This document shows, in pieces, positions 37,336 to 47,216 of a stretch of DNA of 64,000 nucleotides. Position 1 is the stretch's first letter, and every line of letters begins with the position of its first letter. The notes beneath the pieces are model-generated. The model ran no database searches and was not told the origin of the DNA. It saw only the letters and a list, made by a program, of their open reading frames with translations. A program made the translations under genes and the position numbers. Source of the DNA: Takashimella koratensis (taxonomy: Eukaryota; Basidiomycota; Tremellomycetes; Trichosporonales; Tetragoniomycetaceae); NCBI GenBank assembly GCA_003116875.1, contig BCKT01000021.1, positions 67,121-131,120 on the forward strand, given 5' to 3'.

Positions 37336-39080
37336 TCATGAAAGAGTCATCGACGAAGTCAAGAACCAGTCGTCAAATAAGGGGGGGAGGGAATAGTCGA
37401 AAATGAATGGGTCTTCGGTTGGGTCTGCATCTGGCTGTGACGGAGGTAGGCGCAGGGAGAGGTCTGTCGTCAGCGTATCCACAGCCTTTACCCACCCATG
37501 AGCTCGAGAAGTCGGAGAAAAACTCCTTCTGTATCCAAGGCCATGGGGCATTTGGCGGCGAGACCCCGAAGGAGCTGAATGACCAAACCGAGCAGGTCTT
37601 GCACCTCATCTGGCAACAGCTCGCCCGCATCGTAAAGTATGACCACGAGGTGGCCGCATGTAGTGATGCGACGGAGGTCTGGCCACGTTGTCACGTATCG
37701 AGTATCTGTCGATGCTTTGAAGTATGCTCGGAGGACGTGTGCCACCGATCGCGCCATCATTGCCAATGCCGAAGCCACCCTAGTGGGAACCTCTAACAGG
37801 GAGTAATGCAGCATCAAACGAATCCTGGAGTCAGCGTTTGCAGAGGCAAGACGTACCAGTGGAATCGAATGTTGGCGTAGGTGTACAGCATGGATCGGCC
37901 AAACTCGATCTGCTCCTCGCGGAACGCCTTCATCCACACAGCCCAGCGCTTCTCAACCTGCAAGAGGTAGTCACTGGTGAGCGCAGGTGTTGACGAATGA
38001 AGTTTGAGTGTGATCTCGTTCTCCATCTCGGTCAACTGGACGAGTATTGGTAGTGAGACGGGACCTTGATTGATCTTTGTCTGGGTGACTTTGGTGTGCA
38101 CCAAACGAGGCTGAAAGTCTTTCGCGTCGAGGAACGGGGGCGAGTCGCATATTGCCGCGTACCAGCTGGCATCAGGTTTGACAGAGGAAAGACGCACCTG
38201 TCCTTATACACCGTCGCAAATAGCATCTTTTCAAAGCTTTCACCACGCTGATCCACCCGGAGTACTTGAAGTTGTCGGACTTGCGTGGCCATTCGTCGCA
38301 AGATGTCTCGCACTTCGAGAATGCCCCCAGCTTGCACTGCGAACAGGTGGAGGAGGTGCAGTGCCTCTGCTGGTGTCAGCAGCTAAACTGCTCATCACTG
38401 ACTCAGGGCGTTGGATGATACTTCGCCAGCATCCAACTCGGTCAAGGAACGTCGGTACCAGAACACATCGTCGCCTTCCGACGTCTGCTCCTTGTCCAAA
38501 CAGCCTACACAAAGCGCCGCGAACAAGATTGCCCTGTCGGAAGCTGAAAGGCTGTCTGGTGATTGGTTGTAACGGTTCAACAACGCGGTCAAGCTGTCGG
38601 CGTCGACAAAGTCAAAGTATGGAACAAATGCCAAGAATCCTTTCAGGCTTGCGAGGTCGAACGCTGGTTGTAATGGGTGGGCTAGGGATTGTCGAGGCAT
38701 GAAGCTGGCGCGGATTGGGAAGACGTCGGACAGGTTTGTGGGCAAGATTTGTCCTGAGGTCAGCTAGAGACGTAGCACGACGCACCCTGCCTCTCTGCCC
38801 ACCGCTCTACATCTCGCTCGACGGATTGGACAAAGTGAGCCGATTTCCAGCCGGACGGTGTGCTAGTGGACAGCGCCTCGAGAGCGACCTTGGGTACCCT
38901 GATGTCAGCGAAGGTATGGTCCACGACCCACCTATTTGGACGCGCTTTCACGCGCACTTCGCAGGTCTCTGCGATACCAGCCGCCTCGCATCCCTCGCAC
39001 GGCTGTCGCCCCGAGCACTTGATACGCCTTGACCGGCAGTTTTCGCAGGCCTTTGGTGTCCGCCGGCTGCTTGTATCCAT
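37336..39080 (-). CDS. Zn2Cys6 transcription factor 2
   Basis: The ATG at 39080 begins MDTSSRRTPKACENCRSRR, and the cluster is C-x2-C-x6-C-x5-C-x2-C-x8-C (ACENCRSRRIKC, QPCEGCEAAGIAETC). Unlike regulators 1 and 3, no intron splits it. A fungal-specific regulator region follows (FLAFVPYFDFVDADSLTALL, ILFAALCVGCLDKE). The C-terminus is DPTEDPFIFDYSLPPLFDDW, acidic with aromatics, a probable activation segment, ending at 37336. It likely governs the adjacent PhyH/dehydrogenase pair or the divergent iron permease; this is inferred from position. About seven introns of 30-50 nt are present. Confidence 0.85.
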
Positions 39081-39779
39081 GAGTGTTGTTGACAAGTTGG
39101 GAAACGGTGGAAACGCGAGATACATCCGGATTATGTGGGGGGATATTTAAAGAGTGAGTGGGTTTTTGTAGCTACAAGGCAAGGGTAGCCACGGCTGCAT
39201 GCTGAATGCATGCCAAAAACAGTGGGCGACATATCTTTGAGCATAGGGGCAAGCATGAGCTCGTCAATGGGCACCGTCAGAGGGGGCAAGAGGTGGCCCA
39301 AGGTGAAATTCGTGACGTCGGGTGTATGGAATTGTGAGGCGGTCCGATTCACTGCCGGAGTCTCTCTCACAATACAAAACAAAACCCGTTACAGGGGTCC
39401 AGACAGAGATCTCACACGCCTCGCTCCGGAAGCATTCTCCGTCCTCAACTGCTGGAAATAACGCACAGATGAGGGATCCACGTGATGTGCGTCTTTTTTC
39501 ATTGGCCCATTCAGTGACGACCCGCACGACACTTCCGCGCCCTTCAAATTTACTTGCCATATATAGCCATCTGTAGACCCAACGCCCTTCTCTCTCACTC
39601 ATCGTCAGTCACACCTAACTAATGACAAAACCCACTCCATACTGCTCGTCGTCGAGTCTGTGTGCCAACCTGTGAGTCTGGCGGCTGGGATCAGTGCTCA
39701 TGTCTGTAGTCAAGCACCCTGCCCCTCTCCGATGGAATCTTTCTTCCAGCCACGCAAACCACCATAAGCAACAATCGAC
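39081..39779. promoter_or_regulatory. Divergent promoter of regulator 2 and the iron permease
   Basis: In these 699 nt, CCACGTGA lies at 39478-39485 and a TATATA at 39560-39565. A possible 5'-leader intron (GTGAGT..CTGTAG, about 39671-39707) precedes the permease. The two ATG-initiated frames here have no protein-like features. Confidence 0.45.
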
Positions 39780-41231
39780 ATGTTCTCCTTCTCTGCCAAG
39801 GCCGCGACCTATGCGGTCGGATCGTTCTTCGCCATTCCCGGTCGCGAGCAAGTGATCACCGTCACCGCGATCTCTGACACCGAGGCGACCGCCTTCAAGC
39901 GAAAGAACATCTTCGATCGCGCTCTTGACCGCACCGTTGCGCTGTCGGGCTCGTGGTCCGTGTTCACTCTGATCAACCTCTCTCTTGTCGCCTGGGCGCT
40001 ATGCGGTATCCCCTTCGGCGCCAGCCAGACATGGCAGGTTTTCATCTCCGACTACCAAGCCCTTTTGACTTACTTTTTCGATTCCCTCCTCATGCGCCAG
40101 CAGCTGGTCGACGGGGTCAAACACCTCGGGATGTATGCAGAGCTGCGATCGCGTCAGGCGACGTTTGCGACTGTCATACTTCTCGAGCGTCCTCTCGACC
40201 GTACAAGGCTACCCGATGTCGTCCAGACCGATATCCTTCCCGACGAAAAATCCAGCGACAAGTGGCTTACCCGAGTTTCCAACGTCTTTGGCCATCTCGC
40301 GTGTGTCGTGGGATTCTGGCTTGGCGTTGTGGCGTGGATCGGAGCTGGCAACTCGCTCGGCTGGGGCGACGAGTGGTTACTTTACATGAATACTGCTACA
40401 TCGGCGGGCATGGTCTTCCTCTTCGCCCTCCTCGCAGTGGTCAGGGAGCGACACGATCATCAACTTTCGTCATGGCTCGAGTCGATTTGTGTTTTGGATG
40501 GACGGCTCGAAAGAACTCTTCGCAGCGTCTGTACGGATGTCGTACCTCCAAACCTCTCTGTCACACTTTCGACCCCACCCAGTGGCTTCACCCAGCGAGC
40601 TATCGACTACTACGCCAACCTCGTCAGCATGCTCTTCGGCCTCGTCATTCTCACCGCTATTGTCGTCATCTGGGCGGCGTTTGGCCCCTTGATGCAGTAC
40701 AGCGCGAATTGGTGGCTCTTTATCGGAACATACGCCGGTCTTGTCGGCATGTTTGACGGTTTCGTATTACGCAACATCGACGAAGGGCTCATTGTTCGGC
40801 AAAATCGGGAGATGGCGTTGATCGAGGCAGTTGACGGAGCGATGAGGGCGCACCTTGGTCTCGGGGACTTTGATTATGCCACCTCGCTTTCGCTATCCAC
40901 CCGTGTCTCTCTACTTGTCTCACGCTTCTTCGCACACCGGTACGCTGTGGTTGGCGGTGTCGCGACCGTCATCGTACTCATCGTCGCGGCTTCGGCGATG
41001 CACTGGAACGAGGTCGGTCAGCTGCTCTGCAACGTTGCCCCGAGCATTATCGAGACGTTCCTCATGATCGTTCTTATCACCGGACACAACCATGCTCATG
41101 GCGAGAAGCAAGCGCGCCTCAAGCGGATCTGGTCGACGCGAGTCGCTCTGTTCCAGTGGGCGAGGTACGGGATGAAGGGCGAGAAAGCCCACGAGGTTAC
41201 TCCCGAGAGGGTAGAGATGGAGATCGTGTGA
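39780..41231 (+). CDS. FET4: Low-affinity iron permease, Fet4 family
   Basis: This single-exon gene encodes 483 residues, a plasma-membrane transporter of Fe2+ and other divalent metals. The frame MFSFSAKAATYAVGSFFA is followed by about seven hydrophobic helices: SVFTLINLSLVAWALCGIPF, VFGHLACVVGFWLGVVAWIG, AGMVFLFALLAVV, LVSMLFGLVILTAIVVIWAAF, WWLFIGTYAGLVGMF, VVGGVATVIVLIVAA and the final SIIETFLMIVLITGHNHAHG. The family feature FDSLLMRQQ follows helix 2, and the closing HNHAHGEKQA has histidines and acidic residues fit for metal. The tail ends VEMEIV. It is the only intronless gene in the window. Iron supply may serve the iron-dependent dioxygenases nearby (inference). Confidence 0.88.
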   Translation: MFSFSAKAATYAVGSFFAIPGREQVITVTAISDTEATAFKRKNIFDRALDRTVALSGSWSVFTLINLSLVAWALCGIPFGASQTWQVFISDYQALLTYFFDSLLMRQQLVDGVKHLGMYAELRSRQATFATVILLERPLDRTRLPDVVQTDILPDEKSSDKWLTRVSNVFGHLACVVGFWLGVVAWIGAGNSLGWGDEWLLYMNTATSAGMVFLFALLAVVRERHDHQLSSWLESICVLDGRLERTLRSVCTDVVPPNLSVTLSTPPSGFTQRAIDYYANLVSMLFGLVILTAIVVIWAAFGPLMQYSANWWLFIGTYAGLVGMFDGFVLRNIDEGLIVRQNREMALIEAVDGAMRAHLGLGDFDYATSLSLSTRVSLLVSRFFAHRYAVVGGVATVIVLIVAASAMHWNEVGQLLCNVAPSIIETFLMIVLITGHNHAHGEKQARLKRIWSTRVALFQWARYGMKGEKAHEVTPERVEMEIV

Positions 41232-41440
41232 GAGGGAGAGGATGCCAGAATCGCCGTGTCACAGTATGTTCGTAAAGCGATAGACCCCGAGGCGGATGCT
41301 TTTGAGATGGAGATCGTTTGAAAGGGAGGGGACGCTAGAGAGGTCCGCTGTCTCTGTCATCGGTGTTCGTATACTCTGTACATCCCGAGTAGTATGCACG
41401 CGATCGACCTCGCTTAACAAACCCGGTTTAATCGGAGGCA

Positions 41441-41448
41441 TCACGTGA
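41441..41448. promoter_or_regulatory. TCACGTGA palindrome upstream of adenine deaminase
   Basis: A perfect 8-nt E-box palindrome of the Cbf1/bHLH type lies about 65 nt before the split start codon. The same core appears upstream of the iron permease and the amidase. Confidence 0.5.
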
Positions 41449-41513
41449 CTATTCCTCATAAAAGTTGCACAATTGTTTCACGTCGTTCTCGAACCAAACT
41501 CCTCTCCACGACC

Positions 41514-42620
41514 AGTGAGTATCACTGATAAGTTTTTACGCTGACATTGTAGTGGTTGACACAGAGTTCCTTCGAGCGCTGCCCAAATGCGAACACCATA
41601 TGCACATTGAGGGGTCTCTGAGCCCATCACTACTGTTCAAACTCGCAGCATACAACGCCATTACTCTCCCATCTCATGTTGTTGATGTTGCGTACGCGTC
41701 AGTGGAAGCGCTCGAGGCCAGGTACAAGCAGTTCACGTCACTGGACGACTTTCTGCACTACTACGATCGGGCGTCGGCTGTACTCATCACCCGCGCCGAT
41801 TTCAAAGCATTGGCGTACGAGTACATGCGCACAGCACACGATGACGGTATAGTTCACGCCGAGATCTTTTTCGACGCCCAAACACACACTGCGAGAGGCG
41901 TGTCCATGGACGATGTCGTGCGAGGGCTGAACGACGGTCTCGAGCAGGGCCGGAAGGAGTTTGACATTACCTTCCGATTGATCATGTGCGTCTTGAGACA
42001 TCTCCCGGTGGACGACTCGGTCGACCACGTCGTTTTGGCCAAACCCTTTCACGATGCCGGGCTTATCGATGGGCTGGGTATGTGCTCGACTGAGCGCAAT
42101 CAACCCCCGACCAAGTTTGCAGCTGTGTTTGACAAGGCGCGCGAGATGGGCTTCACTCGACTCACGGCTCATGCGGGCGAGGAGGGACCGGCAGACTATG
42201 TCAAGCAGGCTCTCGAGGTCTTGGGTGTTTCGCGTATCGACCATGGTGTACGATCCATCGAGGACGATGCGGTGATCGACATGCTAGTGGAGAAGAAGAC
42301 CATGTTGACGGTATGCCCGCTGAGCAATATATGCTTGAGGGTGTGCTCGGATCTGAAAGAGCTGCCCCTGAGGCAATTCCTTCAACGCGGAGTCAAGGTG
42401 AGTTGATGTTCTACGTTGCTAATAGCAGTTCTCTCTCAACTCTGACGATCCGGCGTACTTTGGGGGTTTCTTATTGGAGAACTATGTTCAGGTGCACGCG
42501 GCGTTCGGTTTTACTAAGCAAGAGTGGGGGGTGATTGTTGCGAATGGGATCGAGGGCAGCTGGATGGACAGTGAGAGGAGGGAGGCGCTCTTGGCGCGTC
42601 TGCGGGAGGTGATTGGTTGA
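41514..42620 (+). CDS. AAH1: Adenine deaminase (adenosine-deaminase-like, Aah1 type)
   Basis: This zinc enzyme converts adenine to hypoxanthine and ammonia for purine salvage and nitrogen supply. The start codon is split: A at 41514, a 38-nt intron (41515-41552), then TG at 41553, giving MVDTEFLRALPKCEHHMHIEG. The HxH zinc motif is in CEHHMHIEG. Next come FFDAQTHTARG, the catalytic LTAHAGEEGPADYV, the zinc His in SRIDHGVRS, VCPLSNICLRV, and after another intron FSLNSDDPAYFGGF with the last zinc-binding Asp. It ends LREVIG at 42620. Overall size (about 345 residues) and the DDPAYFGG motif match fungal adenine deaminases rather than adenosine deaminases. A TCACGTGA site lies at 41441-41448. Confidence 0.88.
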
Positions 42621-42835
42621 GCGATGCGCTGATAGAAAGTAAAGATGTACTGTATGACTAGTCTGATGATGTCAGCATAGCCACCAGATCGTACACGGAG
42701 AGCTCCGTTTTCAGGGAACACCTCGGAGGCCGGAGCATTAGAGCCGTCTCACGGATAACTCATCCCGCTATCCCGACGTCGCGTGCGACTTTATTGATGC
42801 GCGCCGCTTTACCGTCCTGTACCACAACAAGAACA

Positions 42836-44399
42836 ATGGTCACTACTACCCCTTGGGCATCCACCGCCCTGCCAACGACCTGGCAGCGGTCGTATTGGCA
42901 GAAGAGCGTGGGGGACGACCCTTTGTTGCACCACGGCAAGGATGAAATACTTCCTAAGACTGCGTCGATAGTGGTCATCGGCAGCGGCTTGTCTGGTTTG
43001 TGAAAAGGTAGTTCCAGTGCTAATGGACAGGTGCGACTATTGCATACAACTTGTTACAGTCTGACCCCGAACTCAACATTGTGTGCCTTGAAGCCCGTGA
43101 GCTGTGCTCTGGTGCCAGTGGTCGAAACGCTGGTCACTGCAGGCCGGATGCTTTTCGAGGGTTTGCAGACTACGCCAAGCTGCACGGCAACGAAGAGGCA
43201 AGGAAGATCATTGCATCGGAGAGGATCACCCTCAACAAGTGAGTCGGGACGTGTTTCAACTGACCCCAGTGTCGCCAAGTTTGTTGAGAAACACAAAGTC
43301 GACTGCGAGCTTGTCCTTCGACCCACTTGCGACTTGATTCTATCCGAGGAGTTTGAACGTTATGTCGACGGGTCGTTCAAAGCGGCCAAGGATGCTGGTG
43401 TGGATGTGAGCAGTGTTAAGCGGCTAGCGAAGGAGGAGGCTCAAGAGGTGAGTGGGCCTACCGGCACATCTAACCGCAGTACTCTGGCTCCCCCATCGCA
43501 CTCGGCGCATACACGTGGCCCGCTGCCTCTGTCCATCCACTCAAACTCTGCATGGGGGTTCACAGACAGAGCATGCTCCATCCGTCCTACTCGCTCTTCA
43601 CACACTGCCCTGTGGTCCAAGTGGCTGCCTTGGAGGATGGTAGATGGGCAGTGCAAACAGTCCGAGGTCTCATCGCTACGGACAAGGTCGTTTTCGCAAC
43701 CAACGCATACACTGAGCTGCTCCTCCCTGAGGTCAAGCATCTGATTGATCCTTGTGGAAGTGGGTCGACGTGTGACGCCGCTGATAATAGTTCTCGCGAC
43801 AAAGGTTGCCAAGGCTCCATCTAACGATGCCAAAATCGAGCCTACCATGTCACTTCGTTTCAATCTCAACAGGTTCTACTCATTGTAAGTGAGACCGTGA
43901 CTCTCATTAACGATCAGCGCATCTCAGCCGGACGACTCGGCAGTAATCGGCATTGGTCCTCAGAGTGTGATCCACGGCTCCATGGATGATTCTGCTCCGG
44001 ACATTGAGAACGAAAAGGCATTGTTCGACTCGGTGCTTGAAGCCTTCCCAGGACATGGGTACAAAGCTGGTGAAGACGGTCTCCCGGTCCCCGGCCAGGG
44101 CGGCTATGACTACTCATGGAGGGGAATTGTCGCTTTTGTATGTCCAGAGAGATTCTGTACTGACGATAGACTGCGGACAAAGTCCCCCTCGTGGGCCCAT
44201 TGCCTGGTAAGAAAGGCTTGTTCATCATCGCGGGTATGGGAGGGCATGGGATGGTGAGTCATGCCCATGTCGTTACTGATCGCAGGCCCGAATTTTCCAC
44301 TGCGCACCAACGCTTGCCAAGGTGATGCTGGGGGGCGAGTGGGACCCGGAGCTACCTGCCGTGTTTCAAGTGTCGGAGAAGAGGCTTCAGATTGTCTAG
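42836..44399 (+). CDS. FAD-dependent oxidoreductase (DAO superfamily, amine/amino-acid oxidase-like)
   Basis: The ATG at 42836 begins MVTTTPWASTALPTTWQRSY. The dinucleotide-binding motif VVIGSGLSGATIAYNLL (GxGxxG) is joined across a short intron. Then come CLEARELCSGASGRNAGHC, typical of gamma-glutamylputrescine oxidase and related DAO enzymes, LGAYTWPAASVHPLKLC, TDKVVFATNAYTELLLPE, GGYDYSWRGIVAF, and the C-terminal FAD contact GLFIIAGMGGHGMARIF. It ends SEKRLQIV at 44399. Eight or so introns of about 30 nt are present. It likely oxidises an amine or N-alkylated amino acid, feeding nitrogen. It is tandem after adenine deaminase and convergent with regulator 3, with only 7 nt between stops. 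Confidence 0.85.
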
Positions 44400-44406
44400 A
44401 TATGCA

Positions 44407-47027
44407 TCACCAGGATACCTCCGAGTCTATCAAGCTCTGCATCATACTGGAAAAGACATCGTCGCCGTTTAGGAAACTTGAGTTTTCATTCTCAAGAGAG
44501 CCCTCGTAAAGTCGTGTTGACATGTTGGGGTCAACTCGTGCCGGGGGGAATGGCGCAGTGTTCGGTGCCATGTTTACCCCATTGCCAAAATAAGTGTTAC
44601 TCGTAGGCTGGGGGACAGAGGGGCTACCTGATTTGATAAACTTGGCAAAGTCTGCCCCCAGCGCGTCGATATCAAACTGTCCGGGCAGCCAATCTGCACA
44701 AAGGGCCAACGCTGCCACAACACCACGACCTGCTTCCCAAAATGTATGCGCTAAGATGTCAGCGAGATCTTGAGGTGACTTACAGAGCTGTCCCATGTAC
44801 GCAAACTGTCGTCAGCGTCGTCGTGTCGGAGCTCACCATGTTGTCAATACCCTTGCGGACTTCATTGGAGATGGCCAGGCCCTGATTCTGCTCCTCGACC
44901 GCACGCATGAAGAATACCGTGGTGGTGGAGAACATGATGTTGACTCCAGTCAGTTAAATACAGTTGATACTTACTAAGGGTCCCGGGCCCATATCGAACC
45001 GAGTGATAAAGGTCATATAGCTACGGTCAGCAGGAACCGGATAGTGACCCACCTGGAGCAGCTGCAAGATTCGATCCGCTGCTTGGTCGCACTTGCTCGA
45101 TGGCGAGGGTGACGAGCTCATAGCTGTTCGATAGAAGGGTCGGTACAGGAAGATCGTGACAAGGTGGTAGAACATGTGAAGAAGGAGGACGTGGGGTAAT
45201 GGGTATGTCTCTGGATGCGAAATGCACTTTGGCAGTTCCGCCTTCCACTCCTCCAGCCGCAGTGACAGCGCTTGCACCCTTTCATCGCGTTGCGTGTCAG
45301 AGTCGACGGTGGGGTAGCTAGTATCAGCATGAGTCGCGAGACTACTCACAGAGTGGCTCGAACCTCGGACTGCAGCTTTGCCAGCCTGACACACCAGTGG
45401 AAGACGGTAGAGCGCAGTGAAGGTAGGCCATGAAGATTTCTACCGAGAGTCGCTGGAGAAGGGATCGGGTTGGCAGAAATTACCCAGGGGCTTTGGTCCG
45501 TCTCGTCGTTAATCTCAGGAAGGTCGATGACTGGGGCAGCAAGAAGAGGCGGTCTCCCGGCCGCGACGGACCGAAGCTGGGATAAGCTGGTTAACTTGTC
45601 AACTCACGATATCATAGAGGTAAACCGCCCAGTAAGTGTTATCACGCAGTCGTTTTTCGTCCGCGGTGACTTGGTGATGTGCGACATATGAGTCGCATGG
45701 GACGTTGAGTCCGATCTGGGATTAGATTCGTCGACGTTTGACCCACCACTTGGCTCATGGCAATCGCTGAGCCAAAGTTGACGTATCCCAGCGAGGCATG
45801 ACCCATTGGGGGCTCGCTCACGCATCTGTCATTAGCCAAGAACTGATTTCAACCTACGTGGCGTAGAGGTTTAGTCCTCGGATGGTACTTAGCGTTGGGC
45901 AAGTCGACTCGTAGAGTGTCAATGATTGGCAATGCTGCATGAACGTCGACTTGTAACGCTCCATTGCTTCTGGCCAGGCAGACCGGCCATAGTACATTCC
46001 CATGAAGAGTACCACACAGTGGAGCAGGGGAGAGTAATGCGCTGTCCGCCGAGGTGCTCGCGGCTCAACATTGACCATGTTGCAGGTTACCAAGTCTCGA
46101 AGAAAAGGCGGGACGTCGACGACCATGCACCAGGGCGCCCAGTAACTTGCAAAGTGGTCCAACGCGCGGTCATGTAGATCCTTATCGATGTTGAGAGTCG
46201 GAGGAAGGTGTTGCGACCATTCCAGCCGTGCCGGTTGAAGAGGATGGTCTGGTAGGGTGTTGCTGGGAGGCGATGGTGTCGACGGTCGAGCGTCTGCTTC
46301 GCTCGGAAGGTGAGTAAACAACGAGGTCTCACCGAACTGCAACAGGCGTCCTTCGTCTCCTCGACGCTGCCGGTCAGCGCTATCTAAGCGAATCTCACCT
46401 GTAGCCTCTCAAAACTAGTCGTTCGAGAGCGTATTGAGGAGAAAGGGGGATCTGCGCGAGAAGCGGGCTGAGCGATAGGGGCTGAAGGCGGCAGGATGAT
46501 CGCAGGGGGCGGCATGCTTGTGGCTGCGACTGGTACCCTCGGGGAGAGGTCTGGCAGCAGCGACGGCTCGAGACTTTGCAAAAAGTCGTCTGTCGAGTCA
46601 GACGGCTGAGTCCAGTCCCATTGGTTCGTCGAAATCGGCTCGGCCGTGCTCATCACGTTTGACTGTGCTCCATTGGAGAGACGGCTGACGTCGATACCAT
46701 GCTCTTTGATTAGGGACTCTAACGATGCAAGTCGGTCGAGGACAGCCCTATTCGCTTCCTCCTTGGCGGAGCTGTGCATCCGTCAGTCAGGCGATAGACC
46801 TTCACTAACACTCTTCTGTCTCGGGATTGGCTGTAGTGACAGTCAATCTCTACTCGCACGCAGACGTCGCATGGTGTGTTACCATCGCATTTGATTTTGC
46901 TATCATCAGTTAGCCGTCAGTCACGGACCCACCGTTTGCGGCAACGCTCACAAGCACGCGAGGTGTGCAGCCTTCGGCGCTTAGACGGAGCCGCCTGCGA
47001 GCTAGAGGATGACGGTGAGTCGGACAT
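44407..47027 (-). CDS. Zn2Cys6 transcription factor 3
   Basis: The cluster is ACERCRKRKIKCDGNTPC followed by DVCVRVEIDC (C-x2-C-x6-C-x6-C-x2-C-x6-C), with an intron in phase 2 inside the RKRK stretch. I prefer the ATG at 47027 (MSDSPSSSSSQAAPSKRRR), giving a Ser-rich basic head. Another in-frame ATG at 47213 lies only 4 nt from the oppositely directed oxoprolinase start and would leave no promoter. A coiled-coil-like stretch follows the cluster (ANRAVLDRLASLESLIKEHG), then the fungal-specific regulator domain (DHFASYWAPWCMVVDVPPFL, HCVVLFMGMYYG). It ends DSEVSW at 44407. It probably controls the divergent oxoprolinase and, through CGG-N5-CGG sites, genes up to 62 kb. Confidence 0.85.
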
Positions 47028-47111
47028 GGATGGCCGAGAACCCGATGAATGAGAGGAAGGACAAGCGGATGGGTCGGAAGATAGGTGTCGTGTGGGTCGT
47101 GACACGCCTGA

Positions 47112-47122
47112 CGGAATCGCGG
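47112..47122 (+). promoter_or_regulatory. CGG-N5-CGG site, regulator 3 / oxoprolinase promoter
   Basis: ACGGAATCGCGGAG is a direct repeat of CGG triplets with 5-nt spacing, midway in the 189-nt divergent promoter. The flanks ACGGA..CGGAG match the sites at 53469 and 53495. Confidence 0.6.
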
Positions 47123-47216
47123 AGTAAAGCCGGATTAACGCAGCAACCCTCCGAACATCGCCTGCATTTAGAATGGCGGAGAAAGTTTGGTAACAACAAT
47201 CAAGTTCTTCCATAGT

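Noticed and set aside
39210..39461. 83-codon plus-strand frame before the iron permease
   Set aside because: Composition is random-like and it lies in a promoter; no homology features.
39953..40756. 267-codon open frame on the plus strand
   Set aside because: It is a frame-shifted shadow of the intronless iron permease gene, rich in Arg/Pro/Ser, with no family features.
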